A stretch of DNA of 64,000 nucleotides from JAZKJD01 sp040384585. Lineage in GTDB: Bacteria > Pseudomonadota > Gammaproteobacteria > Diplorickettsiales > Diplorickettsiaceae. The position numbers were made by a program, and so were the translations under genes. The stretch lies in NCBI GenBank assembly GCA_040384585.1, contig JAZKJD010000002.1, positions 80,262-144,261 on the forward strand, given 5' to 3'. A model generated the notes under the pieces. It saw only the letters and a program-made list of their open reading frames with translations, made no database searches and had not been told where the DNA came from. The stretch's first letter is position 1; every line of letters begins with the position of its first letter. This document shows, piece after piece, positions 54,601 to 62,645 of this stretch.

Positions 54601-57600
54601 CACCCATTTGCTTTCCTGTTCTATTCGCTGAGTAAGCTGAGAGGTGATCGTGATAAAATCCTCTAAGCTGCGCTTATTGGCATGGTTCTGGTTCCAGGCA
54701 ACAGCCTCTGAACGTATCTCGCTCAGCAACTTCTGGCTTTTTGCGTTAGCGATGAATTTTTCAGGATGATTCTGCAACTCGGAATCTAGCAAGACAAGCA
54801 CTATATGATTAGGATAAACGCGCAACAGCGTCGAAACGGTTTCACTCAAGACAATAATCTCGCCCATTTCTTTACTAACGGGATCCCCTAATTGGTCGAC
54901 GGCTACCAAACAGGATACGCTTTGTGCCATGTGCTGAACGATCTCAATGGCCTTAACAAGAGTGGTTGTTCCTTTCTTTTCCTTCTCCCAACCCTCTTTT
55001 CGCTCATCCTTCAATTGTTCTTGATACTCTTTTAATTGTTTCTTATCAATCCGACTCTGATCAAACTGATCGAAGTCTACCTCAATCCCTGTCTCATCCC
55101 CCAACAGCGAACAATCCACTGCCCGTTTCGAGCGACCTCCCGATCCTCCTGACTGGCACCCATTAGAGCTTAGATGCTCACTGGCACGTTTTAGCGGTCC
55201 CCTCCTGCTCTTAGCAGCCGCCGCCGCTTCTAAACGTGCTCTCAAAGGACCTGACCATTCCGCTTTCTGCCCTTTTAGTAAATCCATCACACCATCAGCA
55301 CGAGGATCAGCTCCCTTTTCCAATAGTAAATTTAGTATCGGCGCTTCTGCCTCATTTTTTTTAACCATATTCTCTACCGCATAATACAGCGCTGTCTTTC
55401 CATCAAGTCCTTGGGCATTGATATTATAATTAATATTCTTCTTATCAAAATGATTCAATAAATACCTTATGTATCCAATATTTTTATGTTTAGCGTATAC
55501 TCGCAGTTGTATTTCAGCTAAACGAGTGGTTTCTTTCCTATCAGCGTCCATAAATTCTTCCTTACCGTCAAACGGACGCTTGTTATCATTATCGTAAATC
55601 AGAACACTAGGATCGGCTCCCTTTAATAGTAATAGCTCCACCATATGAAAAGGATCTGCATTCTCCACCGCATAATGCAGTGCTGTCCTGCCATGAAGTC
55701 CTTGAGCATTGATATCAAAAGCGATCCGATTTTTGGAAAAATCCTCAAGTAAATTATCTACCTCTTCAATTTTTCTATATTTAGCCAAGAATCGAAGAAG
55801 TTCTTCAAAAAAACGAGAGCTTGAGTGACTATTAGCCTTTTTCAATTCGTCTATAAACTCTTTCTTATTCACCTCTCTCAATTTTCCTATAAATTCTTCC
55901 CAACTAACCATTAGAAATTCAGGATAAGCCCTAATGATATATTCTGCTTGCTTATCCGTTAGCAGATTAAAATAATCAATAAAGCTTATTAACCGTTGGG
56001 ATGAACTGGTTTCTCCAGTCGATAGAATACGAAACAATACTGAATCATCAGTAAAGGGGAGTGAAAAAAGTGGTTTTAGCAACTTCACACCGTCCGTAGC
56101 ATCCAGACATTGTGTTAAATCGTTTCGATTCTGGATTAATAGATCCAGAGTCTCTATCGTTTCCAGCTTCTCTATTGCCTGCTTTAATTCTTCGATACCT
56201 CCCTCTTCTTTTAACAGTTTCAGAAACAAGTGCCGCTCTGGTACCCCCATAATAGGCACATCAACCCACGTCAAACCGATATCAGAAGGAACAATTCTAT
56301 ATCGAGGACCCGTCAATTTGGCTAAAAATTTAACTAAAAATTGATCATCGCTAAGGACTTGTGGATTACGCCGCGCAAAAGGACTGTCAAGTTTAGCTAA
56401 ACGATTCCCCTTGTTGATATCTATTCCAAAATATCCACTATTCAGCAAACGTTCGGCAATAGTTAGTTTGGCGGCATCATAATCTGACTTTATGATCTTC
56501 CCATCGTCATCATCAACATCGAATATCTCATAAGAATTATAGTTTTTATCAACACCTAACTGATCTAGCCTGTTTTGCAATTCTAATGTTAATCTACGCT
56601 CTGCGGCTGTTAATTCATCTTTTAATCTAGACACTTCATCTTTTAATCCATCCTCTTCAGCTTTTACTATCTCCTTTTCAATTTTTAATCTAGTTTGTTC
56701 ATGGATATCCATCTCTGCCTGAAGTTTCATACTAATAAATTCAGCGACATTATTAGCGGTTATTGCACTCAGAATAGACCTAAAAAATTCATTCAAGATA
56801 GCATCTCTACTACTTCGTGCACCTATAGCTATTGGTAAGCTATCGATCGTTCTATCATAAGGTTCTTGGAATATATCTTCTCTCGATAAAAAAGTAAGAC
56901 CGAGATAATCGGCCGCCTTATTTTCTAAATAAGCAATGCCATGAATTTGATTCCCAGGAATTGTTTCTTGTTGAAATGTTGTGCGAATTTCTGAAATACT
57001 TCTTTGAGTTACTGCTTGAACGCTTGTGTGGATTGCACTTTGCAATTTATTTACGAATGCATTTATATCTGATTCTAGATTTCCATTTGGCATATTTATT
57101 ACCGCCGTATCGGCGACTGCTGTAACCGCCTTCCGAACGACTTCCTTAACTAGTATCTCAATACTAATTGAAGATCCCTCTGCAATTATTCTTTCAATTT
57201 TTGCTGTAGTTTCTTTCACCTGTAATACTGCCGCTGCAGCTACTACTTGAAGTAGTTCTGGATTTTTTGAGGTAAGTACTTGTTTTATTGCAAGATTCTC
57301 CGGTCTCTGATCTTCCGTTCCTTCTACTTCTAAAAGCATCAATTTAACTTCTTCTTCGATTACTTTTCTTACTGCTTCCCACGTTACTGCAGAATCTACC
57401 AGAGATGCTTTATATAATGTCTGTGAGTGGAAGAGAAGCCAGAGGATCTCGTTAGAGAGAATACGACCCGTCTCATCAGGATTTCGTGCAGCCCCTTCTA
57501 CAAGTCGTTTAACAAAATCTCTCGCTAGTTGATTCGGAAAAAAATTACCCGCACTTTTGATACCATCAGCGATATGGGCTAAATTTGTGGTACATCCATC

Positions 57601-58917
57601 TGCACAAACCAGCAATTCACCTTCACCCTTAAATAAATTAGTCATTCTAGCTTTAAGGAAGTTAACTAACAAAGGATTGTCTAGTGCAACGGTAATGATT
57701 TCAATGCTTCTTTTCCCTGCACCGTACATTAAATTACGATGGTCAGCATAAAAATTAGTGTTTGTATCATCGAATAAGAGAGGTCTAAACGCTTCGAGCT
57801 GTATTTTAGCTGCTTCTTTTAGCTCAGGTAACTGTTTCTCTATCCATTCTTGCCACAATTTTAGGCAGTGATCTACTTGGCCTTGAAAGTTAGAATCAGC
57901 TTTCAGCTTATCCAATTTTTTTCTTGTATCGGCTATTTCTTCATTAGTTTGATATTCATAGTATTTCGGCTCTCCTAGCGTTTTATCCAAATACATCTTT
58001 TTTATTTTATCGTCTATCTCTCTATCGATATCAGCCGCTTTGTCAGATTCCTGAAAGCGTAAAAATTGATTAGATATCATAGGTCCCAATGCTATAGCCC
58101 ACTTGGGATACCCAAGATTGCCTACACGCTCATGTATCATCTGTTTGTCTTGATCAGACAAAGCAGCTGCAGTCATAATTTCGTCAAAATCGATCTGATT
58201 ATCCGATAGCGCTATGTAGTAGTGAGTCGTTGGACCATCTACTTTAGGGATAAGGGTATATTTTTCACCTCCCGCCGCTGTAACTATTATCGTTGACCTC
58301 TCAGAATCAAAAACATAATTGCTTAGTTTTTTTAGATGGCGACTATCACCGATCCTATGTTTTTTTATTTTTCCTTTCGCATCTTTAGTGTCAACAAGAA
58401 TCTCTCCATTTTTTTCCTTTTCTAGCGTATACGTCTCCGCTCCTCGCTTCTTTCGAGGTCGGCTACCGCTCGCTTCGCCATTCAGTCGCTTATTATTTGA
58501 CAGCACTCCCTCATCCCGTCTAAACAACGCATTGAATTTTTTTAGCAGCGCAATATCTCCAGCTTTTGCTAACCCTATCGCTAATTCTATTGGGCTTCTA
58601 CCTGCTCCGTCGGCCACATAAGGATCGGCACCTTCTTGCAACAATAATTCTATTATCGGGTCACACTCTGCTGATTTCTTTTCTATTGCTCTCTCTACGG
58701 CATAAAGTAATGCTGACTTACCCTCTATGCCTTGAGCATCCACATTAATATGGACATTTTCTTTTTTAACGCGCTCTAATACCGAGCTTACTCCTTCTGA
58801 ATTTCCCTGCTGGGAAAAAACTTGTAGCCGTGTCTCATAATGCATCGTTTTGCTTAGTTGTTCATCAGCGTCGCTACGCATGTTGTCAGCCTCCGATAAC
58901 TTATGTTCTTTAGACAT
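48640..58917 (-). CDS. Giant ankyrin-repeat protein, putative toxin or effector, 3425 residues
   Basis: One uninterrupted frame of 10,278 bases with an ideal ribosome site (AAGGAG, 58924-58929, six bases before ATG). Visible parts: an ankyrin unit at about 50-130 (NVDAQGIEGKSALLYAVE); a dibasic site RPRKKRGAE near 155; long helical regions with coiled coil near 720-800; two more ankyrin units at about 1065-1200; a second basic site GRSKRAVDCSLLGDE near 1262; and a helix-rich region to about 1960. A hydrophobic stretch follows at about 1995-2150 (including YGIALPAKLASAGAAAKLFI), then a cysteine-containing beta-rich part (about 2290-2960), and a C-terminal segment with SSRRKDSGKK. No signal peptide is seen. 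The architecture recalls very large ankyrin toxins of arthropod symbionts; that is inference. I recognise no catalytic motif. Confidence 0.9.
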   Translation of the reverse strand: MSKEHKLSEADNMRSDADEQLSKTMHYETRLQVFSQQGNSEGVSSVLERVKKENVHINVDAQGIEGKSALLYAVERAIEKKSAECDPIIELLLQEGADPYVADGAGRSPIELAIGLAKAGDIALLKKFNALFRRDEGVLSNNKRLNGEASGSRPRKKRGAETYTLEKEKNGEILVDTKDAKGKIKKHRIGDSRHLKKLSNYVFDSERSTIIVTAAGGEKYTLIPKVDGPTTHYYIALSDNQIDFDEIMTAAALSDQDKQMIHERVGNLGYPKWAIALGPMISNQFLRFQESDKAADIDREIDDKIKKMYLDKTLGEPKYYEYQTNEEIADTRKKLDKLKADSNFQGQVDHCLKLWQEWIEKQLPELKEAAKIQLEAFRPLLFDDTNTNFYADHRNLMYGAGKRSIEIITVALDNPLLVNFLKARMTNLFKGEGELLVCADGCTTNLAHIADGIKSAGNFFPNQLARDFVKRLVEGAARNPDETGRILSNEILWLLFHSQTLYKASLVDSAVTWEAVRKVIEEEVKLMLLEVEGTEDQRPENLAIKQVLTSKNPELLQVVAAAAVLQVKETTAKIERIIAEGSSISIEILVKEVVRKAVTAVADTAVINMPNGNLESDINAFVNKLQSAIHTSVQAVTQRSISEIRTTFQQETIPGNQIHGIAYLENKAADYLGLTFLSREDIFQEPYDRTIDSLPIAIGARSSRDAILNEFFRSILSAITANNVAEFISMKLQAEMDIHEQTRLKIEKEIVKAEEDGLKDEVSRLKDELTAAERRLTLELQNRLDQLGVDKNYNSYEIFDVDDDDGKIIKSDYDAAKLTIAERLLNSGYFGIDINKGNRLAKLDSPFARRNPQVLSDDQFLVKFLAKLTGPRYRIVPSDIGLTWVDVPIMGVPERHLFLKLLKEEGGIEELKQAIEKLETIETLDLLIQNRNDLTQCLDATDGVKLLKPLFSLPFTDDSVLFRILSTGETSSSQRLISFIDYFNLLTDKQAEYIIRAYPEFLMVSWEEFIGKLREVNKKEFIDELKKANSHSSSRFFEELLRFLAKYRKIEEVDNLLEDFSKNRIAFDINAQGLHGRTALHYAVENADPFHMVELLLLKGADPSVLIYDNDNKRPFDGKEEFMDADRKETTRLAEIQLRVYAKHKNIGYIRYLLNHFDKKNINYNINAQGLDGKTALYYAVENMVKKNEAEAPILNLLLEKGADPRADGVMDLLKGQKAEWSGPLRARLEAAAAAKSRRGPLKRASEHLSSNGCQSGGSGGRSKRAVDCSLLGDETGIEVDFDQFDQSRIDKKQLKEYQEQLKDERKEGWEKEKKGTTTLVKAIEIVQHMAQSVSCLVAVDQLGDPVSKEMGEIIVLSETVSTLLRVYPNHIVLVLLDSELQNHPEKFIANAKSQKLLSEIRSEAVAWNQNHANKRSLEDFITITSQLTQRIEQESKWVFRLRHQQSLLHTPQQYLDQLVRLDSSLYAGKEKKLSPAFKDLVAKKTWAALKCLTQADAEAMQLTETAERPETRQKIQQIVRQITAVNQANNYYQEINEKLLPILKERVDLSSQEVKALEECLKIDQLVYASALVENPVLRKILENTPEKLLQDQTLLHSLHRKLRKNLGNEYLAKKPLFQVSKQLNKQITRNNKRNGKIENLVQEAYMAPKVFLAVSARLRLSAIMQDQGLALGISEETQQQIHRGSVRAIQAMLSTHKQHIETQHGGDQHTASRSVEALKARIKRLRMESSAISRLRLKELETYLNDEEKAEVLARESEAYQRELLTIPRSQLLRVKGKLSIRVKDTQGRLNTLMSWRTADIRNPKHYVLRTTSQGEFLSLDFRTQEGRVYPITQRLDTMKGKIHWYLQVNGYQVDLNTIVASLPKKERRPVRLHLRKIKQKITLLAGKQYLEAVGEKALQAEQVLIQERHALLRQVDESKRSEVSEILDKLMSDERFDQLLPYDEGITRLEAELKKANIPYDSRKVEAAKATGKSKGKLGIMRGASLLLSSYGLSSSDLSIFRRASRLDLLDICVVAGFLDDMNDLREGLRFSGKGAMRIINNRAISGGVAYVLAKDIEDRFNKLAEGKGDILDIYFITSNSVKLLGMGFSYTSTAIKLAARYGIALPAKLASAGAAAKLFINMGTKFLSKANFLFSVIDTAITTGIEIDAYVTYINHLEKTFPLSDYEKYELVIDNIVLLRVLTFRSNIFDEIRRVFGIKVPIKRGEEYTAKGSKDYTLAGQVRPLVDQLKETMAYQLRTYSDLAAVVSYADVIQLEYTNTVTVENRKLVPKQEPLQKGEPGDWPRRVYSYSCPYERRYTSFSFEPYLDQEEDDGTLYRLAERYEKRTKSPPPHYHTTFDGEKVYVLEGYAKGRAKHVPVLSRKEYEDEGIRMVSIPKKPVDYSQECDPPSPPDAADLTVTYPDKRQITGRTIVCSELLGGERTCEDEFKGAKFSCNEGVEYQCAVETKLVKYTEEQEHDEKGFLIDYVLNKASSSPYILAVHGRQHTATTVMYLSAPNRYWAMPSYSAVMKVPARPGIEWWGSEQHDTVFRIEAVSGFSDGAVLHPGKQGEGNAIVMIANDMGSMRVVLPQQDDTDLEYFEGRIEGTGRDTTAYTWYISVKGGPVARFISTSQAKQYITTACSTRYVDTGPHATTGKNVIETRNSNSCKENDREVRRVNREDEHWRSHKETLLIVSPDCINATIRMQFDSKSSIAEVRKRTVDILRLEEAVDGRQLRIRQTGGSDSGAAYHIERVVRGRTEPVVTIDNFTQLVFVLHLNPSWIPGVCGTVFIRKKTWDERTEDSLYQLNNISDPTLNSDLVATMKAITCEDPPLYRTSNNLTHLAQTIADNSPFGIPLTHVQLDQQDPQTGSPHRQVIITGQYSTSVDINFNSQEPSAEYAAPSIQVSAKEFGATVYSLQPLSVELYKRVSATGNQPLLILKHYKPSDIIDLTALNVTGITLTKQYPDVQSISPYLKIDLQLPNHSQLGTPRHRARVDLQLEDFFSDPERQAIRFKNKMEVSRVNTTTLTLEAIDPLKEASELITRLRSLSSLDDENRKPPVMMYQNVSLRNEENKKPPSPLVKEKKRRNRPPRELENSNGQPPSVTSAATQSTFFLIDAINTAKGMIKAGIDSFSSFWPSKADDDDDGVTVETEYDEGEEYVADPISDTGKDTLPVQESAERLGQEANKAADFIATPESTQQEEGVWSMLGNFFETAYSSVLSPYVSQVDGNGSLLLLHLLQYYITGKPNPVLAAKGIGIIEDSRLSNVLAGVAAGEIVTEFEERIRLCAQSAGISYSNIKVESTALIQKLSKVLINKSIVELSAILKVTIQGSEKFSEEHKKKFNAYLEKEIDVIQDLFFGPAVPKSTSTTSSRRKDSGKKVANDQCLGQKQAAAGGISHLLPKNRFAGTLWNNSNQFFLGNTTETSVQPVSGRNQLNG

Positions 58918-58986
58918 TAGAAGCTCCTTTAGATTTAATTTGTTATTATCTTCTTCAATAAGAATTCTGAATGTTTAATCACGAAC

Positions 58987-59015
58987 ATGATATTGATATA
59001 GCTAATATATTACAA
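58987..59015 (-). promoter_or_regulatory. Possible promoter of the giant gene
   Basis: On the coding strand TTGTAA (59010-59015) and TATCAT (58987-58992) are 17 bases apart in an AT-rich region, about 70 bases upstream of the ATG at 58917. Confidence 0.35.
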
Positions 59016-59465
59016 TAAATATAGTTAATAGCTTATTGATAATAATATAAATATAATTACCACTATGATAGTTGTAAAATCTATTGCTATGGAAAATAAG
59101 AAACTTTTTTAAAAACTTCTTTCTGTTTATCATGAAGTATTACGTAAATAAATTAGCGTTTGCATTTTTTTCACTCATAGGTTTAGCATAGTGCCTATGC
59201 AAGTGCACCGGACTTTTGCCACCCAATACCTCATACAAAACGAGCGCAGTATATTGTTGCTTATGGTTCACTGATGCAAACAAAATCGAAAGAAGAAACA
59301 GATAGGAGCAGTGGGAAAAATAACCCGATAAGAGTCGATCACTATCAGCGTGGATGGTTTGCTAAAGGAACATCCGTAGGGTTTAGCACAACCTATCTGG
59401 CTGTCAGAAAAAATACAAGCACTTATTTTAATGGCACAATTTTTCGCTTAGCAAGCGCTGATTCT

Positions 59466-60466
59466 ACGCCATTCTCAACTTTTCATGGTTTGAGTAATAA
59501 CTCAAACTGAAGAGGGGAGTTGCCCTTTTGTTTATTAATAAACACGGCTACTGTATGTGCCAAGACCTTTCTTGCAATACGATTAGTGAGATACCAACGT
59601 TTACGTGCTCGTACTCTCTCAATATTAAAACGCTCGGTTAATTGAGCGATGACGGTCTCAACAAGACGTCGCGTTGATTTTAGCCAGCTAACAAATTTCT
59701 CACTGCGCGTTTCTTTCATGTTAGACCGTGTAGCGGTCTGTAAATTAATGTGTGCAAACTGACGCAGTTCATTTTGATAATCAGCGCCAATTAATCCCTT
59801 ATCTGCAATTAACATTCCCCGAACGTCATGAATCAAGTCCCATAAGGAATGTCTTTCGTCAATATTCGCTGCAGTGGCTGTGATTGCAGTGATGACACCC
59901 TCTGAATTAATCAATATATCCTTTAAATCCATAGTATTTCTCTCCTTTTGAAGCGCAATAGCCATAAGCCGCTTCACCTGAAAATAGACGGTTACCCCGC
60001 GCCCTTTTAACGTGACACGTCGACATCGGAAATCCATCTGACAAGTGTAGTGAATCAGAAAAAGCTCCTATCCGTTTTGCCAATGTTTTTTGTATGTGTT
60101 GGGTTATTGCCCATAAATTGGCAGCGTGTTTCGCGTAATTTGCACGTGAGCCAAGCCTAGGAAACCAATCCCGCCAATGGTTTCAAAAATATTCCCAGGC
60201 GCCCTTATCCGTATCAATTCCTAAAAATTCGGCTATTATTTCCATGCTAATCATTTCGCTATCCGATAACCCTGGCTGAAAACCTCGTTGACGTAACTTT
60301 TTTTGACCTCCCACATTTTTTAATAATTCATCTACCAAACAATACACACTAATGATAAATTCTTCTATAGACATGGCTTCTTCTCTTGTACTTTTTGTTT
60401 CGGAAAATCAAAATTACAATAAGATGTCCATGTCTTTCAATTTAATTTAATAGTTGAGAATGGCGT
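59466..60466. mobile_element. IS982-family insertion sequence, decayed
   Basis: A 1001-bp element with perfect 15-bp terminal inverted repeats ACGCCATTCTCAACT (59466-59480) and its complement (60452-60466). A 7-bp target duplication TGATTCT flanks it (59459-59465 and 60467-60473). Length and transposase type fit IS982. The intact repeats and duplication indicate fairly recent insertion, while the transposase carries a stop and a frameshift. Confidence 0.92.
59483..60374 (-). pseudogene. IS982-family transposase with one stop and one frameshift
   Basis: The N-terminal part from the ATG at 60374 reads RQRGFQPGLSDSEMISMEII and IDTDKGAWEYF, then a TGA at about 60183 where the family has an arginine-like residue. 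The same frame continues with NHWRDWFPRLGSRANYAKHA, AANLW, SDGFPMSTCHVKRARGNRLF and AAYGYCASKGEKYYGFKGY. A one-base shift near 59937 then moves to the frame of ILINSEGVITAITATAANID, GMLIADKGLIG, SNMKETRSEKFVSWLKSTRR and the C-terminal iETV-type segment, ending at 59483. The DDE-type aspartates appear retained in the pieces, but no full-length protein can be made. Confidence 0.88.
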
Positions 60467-60768
60467 TGATTCTATAAAAAAGTATGATAAACGAGAAAAA
60501 TACTACTGCCGTGTCGCCGTGCCGACTGCATATATCCAACCACTGAATTGCCAAGTATTACCACAAGGCGAATTCTGGATTTATGAGGTACGGCCAGAAT
60601 TTATAGCGCAACCTTCTGCACGCTATCCTATCGTAGAATCCTATGTCGATATTTTTTTAGCGGGTTGTTTAGAAATTGAAGAAAAATTTCACTTAAAAAA
60701 CTTTGCAGCAAGCTGTATTGATACTACAAGTGATTGCTCTCTATGAGAGTTTTCAGCTAGATAGGCTT

Positions 60769-61317
60769 ATGCAAAGAGTGAATGAAGAAGAATTTAGCGA
60801 GTTATGGTTATCCCAACTAATGGGTATCATACCCTGTTTGTACCTCACAATCCTTATGTCTTCCATTAATAAGCGCTTGTTAAGATTTTTTATTTCCCCC
60901 GTCGCACTTGGAGTTTTATTAGCAAGTGCAGTCACTTACGAACTATCTTTCCGATGTGTCCGACCCATAACAGCTTATCTCTTATATGGCCTGGGTCAGA
61001 GGCTAGGAGAAGATTTCTCTATAACTTTGAACTGCATAACTAAAAAAATAGTTTCAACCCTCTGCAATGCTAATCAGGAGTATGATCCGGTTGAAACAGA
61101 GAATAGTACCCGCAGAAATCCCAATCAAAAACTAAGCATTTGTACAGCAATCGGTCAAGCTTTAAATAGAATAACTTTTGCGAAATTCTCACGAGCGCTT
61201 AGCAATAGTCCAATCCCATGTTGCAGATTTTTTAGCCGTTCTAATAACGCTTTACCGCCTGCTACAGTCACCCACCAAGAGGAGCTTTCTTTATCCACTG
61301 TTCCCACCACTAGCTAG
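60769..61317 (+). CDS. Hypothetical protein with two membrane helices
   Basis: I start at the ATG at 60769 (MQRVNEEEFSELW), preceded by AGG; the frame is open from a TTG at 60703, but that overlaps the end of the cyclotransferase pseudogene. The 182 residues hold a short acidic head, two hydrophobic helices (about 18-36, LMGIIPCLYLTILMSSI; about 43-62, FFISPVALGVLLASAVTYEL) and a 100-residue polar tail rich in Asn, Ser, Thr and Arg with five or so cysteines. The head-hairpin-tail layout is found in host-membrane-directed proteins of intracellular bacteria, but I recognise no family. It faces the next gene tail-to-tail, 41 bases apart. Confidence 0.6.
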   Translation: MQRVNEEEFSELWLSQLMGIIPCLYLTILMSSINKRLLRFFISPVALGVLLASAVTYELSFRCVRPITAYLLYGLGQRLGEDFSITLNCITKKIVSTLCNANQEYDPVETENSTRRNPNQKLSICTAIGQALNRITFAKFSRALSNSPIPCCRFFSRSNNALPPATVTHQEELSLSTVPTTS

Positions 61318-61358
61318 CAACACAGAAGTCATATTTTTTCGTGAATAGAGAGCTACTA

Positions 61359-62645
61359 TTAGTTAGCGGAGCCTGCGTATGATTGTGCACCATGGCTGTT
61401 ATCCAGCATTGCTTCGTTTTCTACGTTTGTAGGATCATTTTTATTCTTAGCACAGCGCCGCCCAATAAAGAATCCTGCTCCAGCAGCTAATAGTGAACTT
61501 ATAAAAGACACAACACCCGTAGCGATATCGCGTCTAAGCATTTCTTGTTTGCTAAAACAGATTGCTTCCTGCGTGCAGGATGGTGCTTGGATCTTTCTGT
61601 TCGTTATGTTTTCTTTTTGTGATTCAAGAAAATTCTCCTCAGCCTCAGCCTCATGTATAATTGACCATATTTTCTCTATTGTTTTTCCGGGGAGATAAAT
61701 ATTTACTACAGACGGATTAGTAGTAGAAGAACAGTGCGTTTTTTCTTTATGGAGTTTATTTAGATAACGAGATAATTCTTTTATAACATAAGGAAAAACA
61801 CCTTGTACAGCTGACTCTTTTTGGCTTAGATTCTTAACTAGAGTCTCAACGTCTTTTTTTATTTTTTGTGCCGAAAATATCTCATCCTGCATATTTCCTA
61901 GGACACGAGCTTTTTCTCCAAGTTTGGAACAGGGAGATTGGCTATTCTGAAAATCTCGAATTCCCATAAGAAACCTACCTTGTGTTGCTTCTCTGTATTG
62001 TTTCCCAATCTCACCCTCATAAGATGACAGGGAATCCTGAACAATGCCCACCAGCTTACACGGGTATTTATTTCCTGGGAGAGTTTCTAGATCTTTTAGA
62101 AATTCGTCTTTCTTACAATCTAATTTATTGTATAGTGCCTCCTCTTCTTCAAGGACAGGCTTCAAAAAAGCTTTTGTCGCCTTAGCGAACTCATTATGTA
62201 TGTCTCTATTCTTAAAATCTATCATTAGGTTCTTTAAAGCTTTTACAAAACCTAGTCTATTCCTAATAGATTCATTTGTTTCTTTTTTGCAGTCAAAAAT
62301 GCTCTCTGTAGTCTCATCTACTTCTTTGCAATAAAATCCATTCACAGGTAATTCTTTGTATATACATCCCTGCAGCGTGTTTGCTTGATCTGGCAGTGTA
62401 GTTGAATTTTGTGCTATTAAGCCCTTGTTCTGCTGTAGTAAAGTCGTCACATTAGGCGATAATATTGATGCAATAGTAAGCACACTTTCTGCTGTTGAAG
62501 ACGATGGGGTGGGAAATACTGGATTAAGCCTATTTTCCAACTTTGCTCGAACGCTGGCGATTTCTTCAGTTATATTAGTTAGTTCAGTTCCTCCCAACTG
62601 TCTTAGCGCTTCTTTTTCTTTGTTTACTCTTCTTTTTCTTTTCAC
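61359..62645 (-). CDS. Hypothetical coiled-coil protein with a C-terminal membrane segment
   Basis: The start is best placed at the GTG at 62645 (V/M-KRKRRVNKEKEALRQLGG), six bases after GGAG; a TTG four codons earlier is also open. The 428 residues begin with a highly basic KRKRR segment, then alternating helical and low-complexity Ser/Thr regions. Several cysteines are spread through (including GCIYKELPVNGFYCKEV, LDCKKDE, YPCKLVG and CTQEAICF), and charged helices suited to coiled coil occur near 130-200 and 245-300. Near the end one glycine-rich helix (VVSFISSLLAAGAGFFIG, about 387-404) is followed by RRCAKNK and a 30-residue polar tail. No known domain is recognised. It shares the island with the giant ankyrin protein and may be a membrane-anchored effector; that is a guess. 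Confidence 0.75.
   Translation of the reverse strand: MKRKRRVNKEKEALRQLGGTELTNITEEIASVRAKLENRLNPVFPTPSSSTAESVLTIASILSPNVTTLLQQNKGLIAQNSTTLPDQANTLQGCIYKELPVNGFYCKEVDETTESIFDCKKETNESIRNRLGFVKALKNLMIDFKNRDIHNEFAKATKAFLKPVLEEEEALYNKLDCKKDEFLKDLETLPGNKYPCKLVGIVQDSLSSYEGEIGKQYREATQGRFLMGIRDFQNSQSPCSKLGEKARVLGNMQDEIFSAQKIKKDVETLVKNLSQKESAVQGVFPYVIKELSRYLNKLHKEKTHCSSTTNPSVVNIYLPGKTIEKIWSIIHEAEAEENFLESQKENITNRKIQAPSCTQEAICFSKQEMLRRDIATGVVSFISSLLAAGAGFFIGRRCAKNKNDPTNVENEAMLDNSHGAQSYAGSAN

Larger units (their letters stand above)
59132..60746 (+). pseudogene. Gamma-glutamylcyclotransferase-like protein, broken by a frameshift and an IS
   Basis: Removing the IS (59466-60466) and one copy of the 7-bp duplication restores a continuous frame: IVAYGSLMQTKSKEETD, VDHYQRGWFAKGTSVGF, TTYLAVRKN, then across the insertion RLASADS/IKKYDKREKYYCRV and on to TSDCSL. 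These match the GGCT/AIG2-like fold: the YGSL loop, RGW, and the DxRE-x-x-Y segment with the likely catalytic glutamate. Upstream, an ATG at 59132 begins a signal-peptide-like stretch (MKYYVNKLAFAFFSLIGLA) that stops at TAG after 19 codons; a small deletion near 59185 would explain the shift into HSAYASAPDF. The gene therefore once encoded an exported cyclotransferase-like protein and is now dead by two independent lesions. Its end lies 22 bases before the next plus-strand gene. Confidence 0.8.

Noticed and set aside
59274..59510. Separate 78-residue plus-strand gene
   Set aside because: It is the 5' part of the cyclotransferase-like gene running into the IS end; the last residues are IS sequence.
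60519..60746. Separate 75-residue plus-strand gene
   Set aside because: It is the 3' part of the same disrupted gene; the frame continues upstream to the IS junction.
62044..62334. Plus-strand 96-codon frame
   Set aside because: Antisense to the 428-residue protein and without ribosome site or plausible protein pattern.
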